Source: Streptosporangiaceae bacterium | GTDB taxonomy: Bacteria > Actinomycetota > Actinomycetes > Streptosporangiales > Streptosporangiaceae | NCBI GenBank assembly: GCA_030045295.1 | Contig: JASIGD010000294.1 | Coordinates: 1 to 7,409 of the forward strand | Direction: 5' to 3' | DNA: 7,409 bases | In this document: positions 5,608-7,409 of the stretch, piece after piece | Numbering within the stretch: the stretch's first letter is position 1 | Layout of the letters: the number at the start of each line of letters is the position of its first letter | Translations under genes and position numbers: made by a program | Notes under the pieces: model-generated | What the model was told of the DNA's origin: nothing | Databases searched by the model: none | The model's input: only the letters and a program-made list of their open reading frames with translations

Positions 5608-6291
5608 CTAAGGCGCTGTAGGCGCAGCGTCGCCTGACGGGGACCGGGCGGGCTCGAAGGCGGCGGAGAACAGGTAGCTGGTCGCCAGACTGCGGTACGG
5701 CCGCCATTTCTCGGCGATGGCCAGCACCTCCTGCTGGGTGGGGAGGTGGTCGAGCTGATAGGCGGCCCGGACGGCCTTGCGCAGCGCCAGGTCGCCCGGC
5801 AGCACCACGTCTTCTCGCTGCAGCGCGACGAGGAGGGCGCCCTGCACGGTCCACGGGCCGATGCCGGGAATCTCGGTGAGCTCGGCCATCAGCTCGTCGT
5901 CGGGCAGGCTACTCAGAACGTCCTGGTCCAGCCGACCGTCGGTCAGCCGCCCGGCCAGGTCGCGGAGCGTGCTGATCTTCCGCCACGACAGCCCGGCCTC
6001 GCGGAGCTGACCAGGATCGACGGCCAGCAGTTCGGCGGGCGAGGGCAGGTGCCCGCCGAACAGAGCCTGGATGCGGGCCAGGATCCGGCGGGTAGACGGA
6101 ACGGACAGCTGCTGGCCGATGACCTGGAACAGCAGCGCCCCGAACAGGTCCATCGGCGGCAGCCGGGTCATCCACGCCCGCGGGTCGAAGTCCGGCCGGT
6201 CGTCGATGAGCCCGGCCAGCACGGGGTCGGCGCTGCGTAGGTAGGCCCGTGCTTGCTGCAGCGACGCGGCGCGGCTCGAATCCTCGGTCAC
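5608..6291 (-). CDS. AlkA-like DNA-3-methyladenine glycosylase (HhH-GPD superfamily)
   Basis: A 227-aa base-excision repair enzyme that removes alkylated purines such as 3-methyladenine from DNA. Helical signature stretches are present: F-Q-V-I-G-Q-Q-L-S (55-63), typical of this group; the helix-hairpin-helix L-T-E-I-P-G-I-G-P-W-T (138-148) that grips the DNA backbone; then L-P-G-D-L-A-L-R-K (164-172), whose D167 corresponds to the catalytic aspartate D238 of E. coli AlkA. W-R-P-Y-R-S-L-A (196-203) is also characteristic. There is no Cys cluster, so it is not an EndoIII/MutY iron-sulfur type. It is shorter than E. coli AlkA (282 aa) because the N-terminal AlkA domain is missing, as in many bacterial single-domain homologues. 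The GTG at 6291 is preferred over GTG 6309 because AGGGAG lies 8 nt upstream. It has no partner gene; the upstream leader holds a tandem repeat. Confidence 0.87.
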   Translation of the reverse strand: MTEDSSRAASLQQARAYLRSADPVLAGLIDDRPDFDPRAWMTRLPPMDLFGALLFQVIGQQLSVPSTRRILARIQALFGGHLPSPAELLAVDPGQLREAGLSWRKISTLRDLAGRLTDGRLDQDVLSSLPDDELMAELTEIPGIGPWTVQGALLVALQREDVVLPGDLALRKAVRAAYQLDHLPTQQEVLAIAEKWRPYRSLATSYLFSAAFEPARSPSGDAAPTAP

Positions 6292-6299
6292 CGAACCCG

Positions 6300-6305
6300 C
6301 TCCCT
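6300..6305 (-). promoter_or_regulatory. Ribosome binding site of the glycosylase gene
   Basis: AGGGAG on the minus strand, 8 nt before GTG 6291. The alternative GTG at 6309 would place this site inside the gene and has no comparable sequence upstream, so it decides the start. Confidence 0.6.
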
Positions 6306-6361
6306 TCACCCGGCGGGGGCATGCCGGTCACCATTCACCCGGCGGGGCATGCCTGCCACCA
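6305..6361. repeat. Tandem duplication (29 and 28 bp) in the glycosylase leader
   Basis: Copy 1 at 6305-6333 and copy 2 at 6334-6361 are head-to-tail and differ by one G in a G-run and two substitutions. Each begins with TTCACCCGGCGGGG and contains the palindrome GGCATGCC (6318-6325 and 6346-6353). The array abuts the RBS of the minus-strand glycosylase gene and would be transcribed as its 5' leader. A partial third start, TTCACACC, follows at about 6364. Confidence 0.85.
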
Positions 6362-6717
6362 TCTTCACACCTGAGTCTGACAATCCGCCGCGGCCTCGCC
6401 TATCCCAGGGCTCCCGACCCGCCGTGGGCCGTGGCCACGGGGACGACGACAGGTGCTCGTGACGGTGAAACCACCGACCGTTCGGCCAAATAATTAGTCC
6501 GCAGACGAAGGGTCAGCGCGGGTACGGCGGACGGCGCTGAGCCGGCGGATCCGGCGGCTGGAGGAGCGGTTCAGCTGCTTGGGACAAGGTCGGTGTAACC
6601 CATCGATTACGCCGATGACTCGCGCCCGCGACGAGGACTCCGGCCGGATCGGCAATCGCATAACAGTTACGCGCGCCCTGCCCGCACGAATTTATCGACG
6701 TTAAGACCGAATATTTC
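6362..6717. other. 356-bp non-coding stretch between the glycosylase leader and tRNA-Asn
   Basis: No convincing gene. It contains a perfect 12-bp palindrome CCGTGGCCACGG (6429-6440), an A/T island AAATAATTAG (6488-6497) that could hold the glycosylase promoter on the minus strand, a 10-bp palindrome TCCGGCCGGA (6639-6648) and one good hairpin (listed separately). G+C falls toward the tRNA 3' end. No integrase or second copy of the tRNA 3' end is visible in the window, so a tRNA-targeted insertion is not supported. Confidence 0.55.
6589..6616. repeat. 10-bp stem-loop downstream of tRNA-Asn
   Basis: Arms 6589-6598 and 6607-6616 (GTCGGTGTAA / TTACGCCGAT) pair over 10 positions with two G-T wobbles around an 8-nt loop. 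On the minus strand it lies about 100 nt past the tRNA 3' end. It might be a distal terminator for the tRNA transcript or a structure of an unrecognised small RNA. It has no T-run. Confidence 0.4.
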
Positions 6718-6793
6718 TGGCTCCCGCGATAGGACTCGAACCTATAACCTGCCGGTTAACAGCCGGACGCTCTGCCAATTGAGCTACGCGGGA
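6718..6793 (-). tRNA. tRNA-Asn (anticodon GTT)
   Basis: The minus strand folds into a full 76-nt cloverleaf. The acceptor TCCCGCG pairs with CGCGGGA; the D arm is GCTC/GAGC; the anticodon loop CTGTTAA gives GTT (plus-strand 6758-6760), reading asparagine codons AAC/AAU. The variable region is 5 nt, and the T arm ATAGG-TTCGAGT-CCTAT is canonical. The discriminator is G and CCA is encoded (6718-6720). The only irregularity is a T-C mismatch at the top of the anticodon stem (27-43). A -10-like TACCCT lies at 6806-6811 on the minus strand, 12 nt before the 5' end, suggesting a very short leader. Confidence 0.96.
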
Positions 6794-6807
6794 TCGACCC
6801 GCATAAG

Positions 6808-6855
6808 GGTAGCGCACCACGGGGCGGGCGCGTGATAGCTGACCGGCGCGCTACC
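6808..6855. promoter_or_regulatory. Inverted repeat between divergent tRNA-Asn and YtxH-like gene; possible paired promoters
   Basis: GGTAGCGC (6808-6815) and GCGCTACC (6848-6855) are perfect inverted copies separated by 32 bp. Read outward on each strand, they give GCGCTACCCT toward the tRNA and GCGCTACCTC toward the small protein gene, so each arm contains a possible -10 (TACCCT, TACCTC). No good -35 partners are seen. They may be mirrored promoters, one regulator's sites, or chance. Confidence 0.3.
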
Positions 6856-6937
6856 TCCCGTTAACCTTGTCATGGTCGCGATGAGTACCCTCGTGGTACC
6901 GGGGGAAGTTCATGTATGCATCACGAACGAGCGCGAA

Positions 6938-6944
6938 AGGGAGG
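6938..6944 (+). promoter_or_regulatory. Ribosome binding site of the YtxH-like gene
   Basis: AGGGAGG is 4 nt before ATG 6949. It fixes this start over the in-frame upstream ATG at 6916, which has no RBS and would add 11 polar residues before the membrane segment. Confidence 0.75.
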
Positions 6945-6948
6945 CCAG

Positions 6949-7278
6949 ATGCGGTACCGCTTGACGTTTCTTGCGGGGCTTGCCGTCGGTTATGTCGTGG
7001 GTACGCGAGCCGGCCGCGAGCGCTACGAGCAGATGGTGAAGGCGGCTAGGAAGGTGGCGGAAAACCCCACCGTCCAGCAGACCGCCCGCAATGCCGGCTC
7101 GAAGGCCACCGAATTCACCAAGGCGGCCGGGCAGAAGGCCGCGGAACGGGTACCGAAGCTCACCGAGACGGCCAAGACCAGCGCCAGCAAAGTCCGCGGT
7201 CAGGTCGGCCGGATCCCGGGGCTGCACTCAGGAGAGACCGAACCGGCAGGGGCGAACGGCAACCGCCCTTCCGATTAG
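6949..7278 (+). CDS. YtxH-like small membrane protein
   Basis: A 109-aa protein with a single N-terminal hydrophobic segment (about residues 4-20) rich in glycines, ending in G-Y-V-V-G-T-R-A-G-R-E-R-Y-E-Q (14-28). This is the hallmark of a family of small actinobacterial proteins usually annotated YtxH-domain or hypothetical. Residues 30-85 are rich in Ala, Lys, Thr and Glu with heptad-like spacing, suggesting a long amphipathic or LEA-like helix lying outside the membrane. The last 25 residues are polar and probably disordered. It likely sits in the cytoplasmic membrane, with the basic residues after the helix favouring a cytoplasmic C-terminus. Its function is not established; the Bacillus namesake is a general-stress protein. 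It ends 23 nt from the converging sigma factor gene. Whether it has any link to that gene is unknown. Confidence 0.72.
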   Translation: MRYRLTFLAGLAVGYVVGTRAGRERYEQMVKAARKVAENPTVQQTARNAGSKATEFTKAAGQKAAERVPKLTETAKTSASKVRGQVGRIPGLHSGETEPAGANGNRPSD

Positions 7279-7303
7279 ACCGCACCAGCCTGCGCGGCCG
7301 GTC
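7278..7303. terminator. Weak hairpin in the 23-nt gap between two converging stop codons
   Basis: GACCG (7278-7282) can pair with CGGTC (7299-7303) around a 16-nt loop. The stem overlaps both stop codons. It is short and has no T-run, so it is only a candidate shared terminator; longer read-through into each other's 3' ends is just as likely. Confidence 0.2.
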
Positions 7304-7409
7304 AGTCGAGGAACTCCCGGAGCATCTGCGCCCGGCTGGGATGGCGGAGCTTGGCCAGGGTCTTCGACTCGATCTGCCGGATCCGCTCCCTGGTGACCCC
7401 GAACTCCCT
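7302..7409 (-). CDS. Primary RNA polymerase sigma factor (HrdB/SigA type), C-terminal 35 residues
   Basis: The window cuts this minus-strand gene; only its last 35 codons and TGA stop are present. They encode the end of sigma region 4.2, with the recognition helix [11 protein letters not shown] that reads the -35 promoter element, followed by [12 protein letters not shown] and ending in L-R-E-F-L-D. This terminus closely resembles actinobacterial housekeeping sigma factors (Streptomyces HrdB, mycobacterial SigA). A secondary HrdA/C/D-type paralogue cannot be fully excluded from such a short piece. The gene is essential in its expected role, directing RNA polymerase to most growth-phase promoters. 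It reads in from beyond the right edge and converges on the YtxH-like gene. Confidence 0.9.
   Translation of the reverse strand, partial: REFGVTRERIRQIESKTLAKLRHPSRAQMLREFLD

Noticed and set aside
5746..6240. Plus-strand frame opposite the glycosylase gene
   Set aside because: A shadow frame, Gln/Arg/Pro-rich, while the opposite strand carries HhH-GPD motifs and an RBS.
6498..6704. 68-codon open stretch on the plus strand (includes L-S-R-R-I-R-R-L-E-E-R-F)
   Set aside because: No start codon with RBS near its beginning; the only in-frame ATG would give 26 residues. The coiled-coil look comes from CGG/GAG-rich sequence and chance is sufficient.
6362..6793. Possible integrated element at the tRNA-Asn 3' end
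   Set aside because: tRNA genes are common integration targets, but no integrase, cargo gene or duplicated tRNA 3' end occurs in the window.
1..7409. CRISPR arrays, transposases, toxin-antitoxin or defence genes
   Set aside because: No regularly spaced repeats with unique spacers and no protein with such motifs was seen on either strand.

Overview
The window is high-GC DNA with very strong G/C third-position bias, several GTG starts and TANNNT-type -10 elements placed for leaderless transcription. At the right edge it carries the C-terminus of a primary sigma factor (region 4.2, [11 protein letters not shown] ... R-H-P-S-R) of the HrdB/SigA type. Together these point to an actinobacterial chromosome. 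The genus cannot be fixed from the sequence alone.

Left part (1-3568): after a short 14-bp tandem repeat, a putative leaderless promoter drives two genes separated by 7 nt. The first is a Tat-signal small subunit of the gluconate 2-dehydrogenase subunit 3 family. The second is its FAD-dependent GMC-type catalytic partner with a cysteine cluster. A convergent gene on the minus strand encodes an SMP-30/gluconolactonase-like enzyme with all four expected metal ligands. The likely combined logic is oxidation of a sugar or polyol to a lactone or keto-acid by the dehydrogenase, and lactone hydrolysis by the SMP-30 protein. The true substrate is unknown, and no cytochrome subunit is present.

Middle (3569-5505): a 419-bp gap without a convincing gene contains two long hairpins (a perfect 15-bp stem at 3639-3682 and a 54-nt imperfect one at 3747-3800). 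An inverted repeat lies immediately before a MocR-family regulator (GntR wHTH fused to a PLP aminotransferase fold), which starts at a GTG without an RBS. The regulator is divergent from the SMP-30 gene and has a C-terminal tail encoded by an 18-bp tandem repeat.

Right part (5506-7409): a convergent AlkA-like DNA-3-methyladenine glycosylase gene with a tandem 29-bp duplication just upstream of its RBS; a roughly 350-bp non-coding stretch; tRNA-Asn(GTT) on the minus strand; a divergent small YtxH-like membrane protein; and the 3' end of the primary sigma factor gene, convergent with it at 23 nt spacing.

I found no convincing undescribed system. The items most worth a second look are the two hairpins in the gene-free MocR/SMP-30 gap, the unusual cysteine spacing in the GMC protein, the matching leaderless promoter geometry of two genes, and the duplicated leader of the glycosylase gene.
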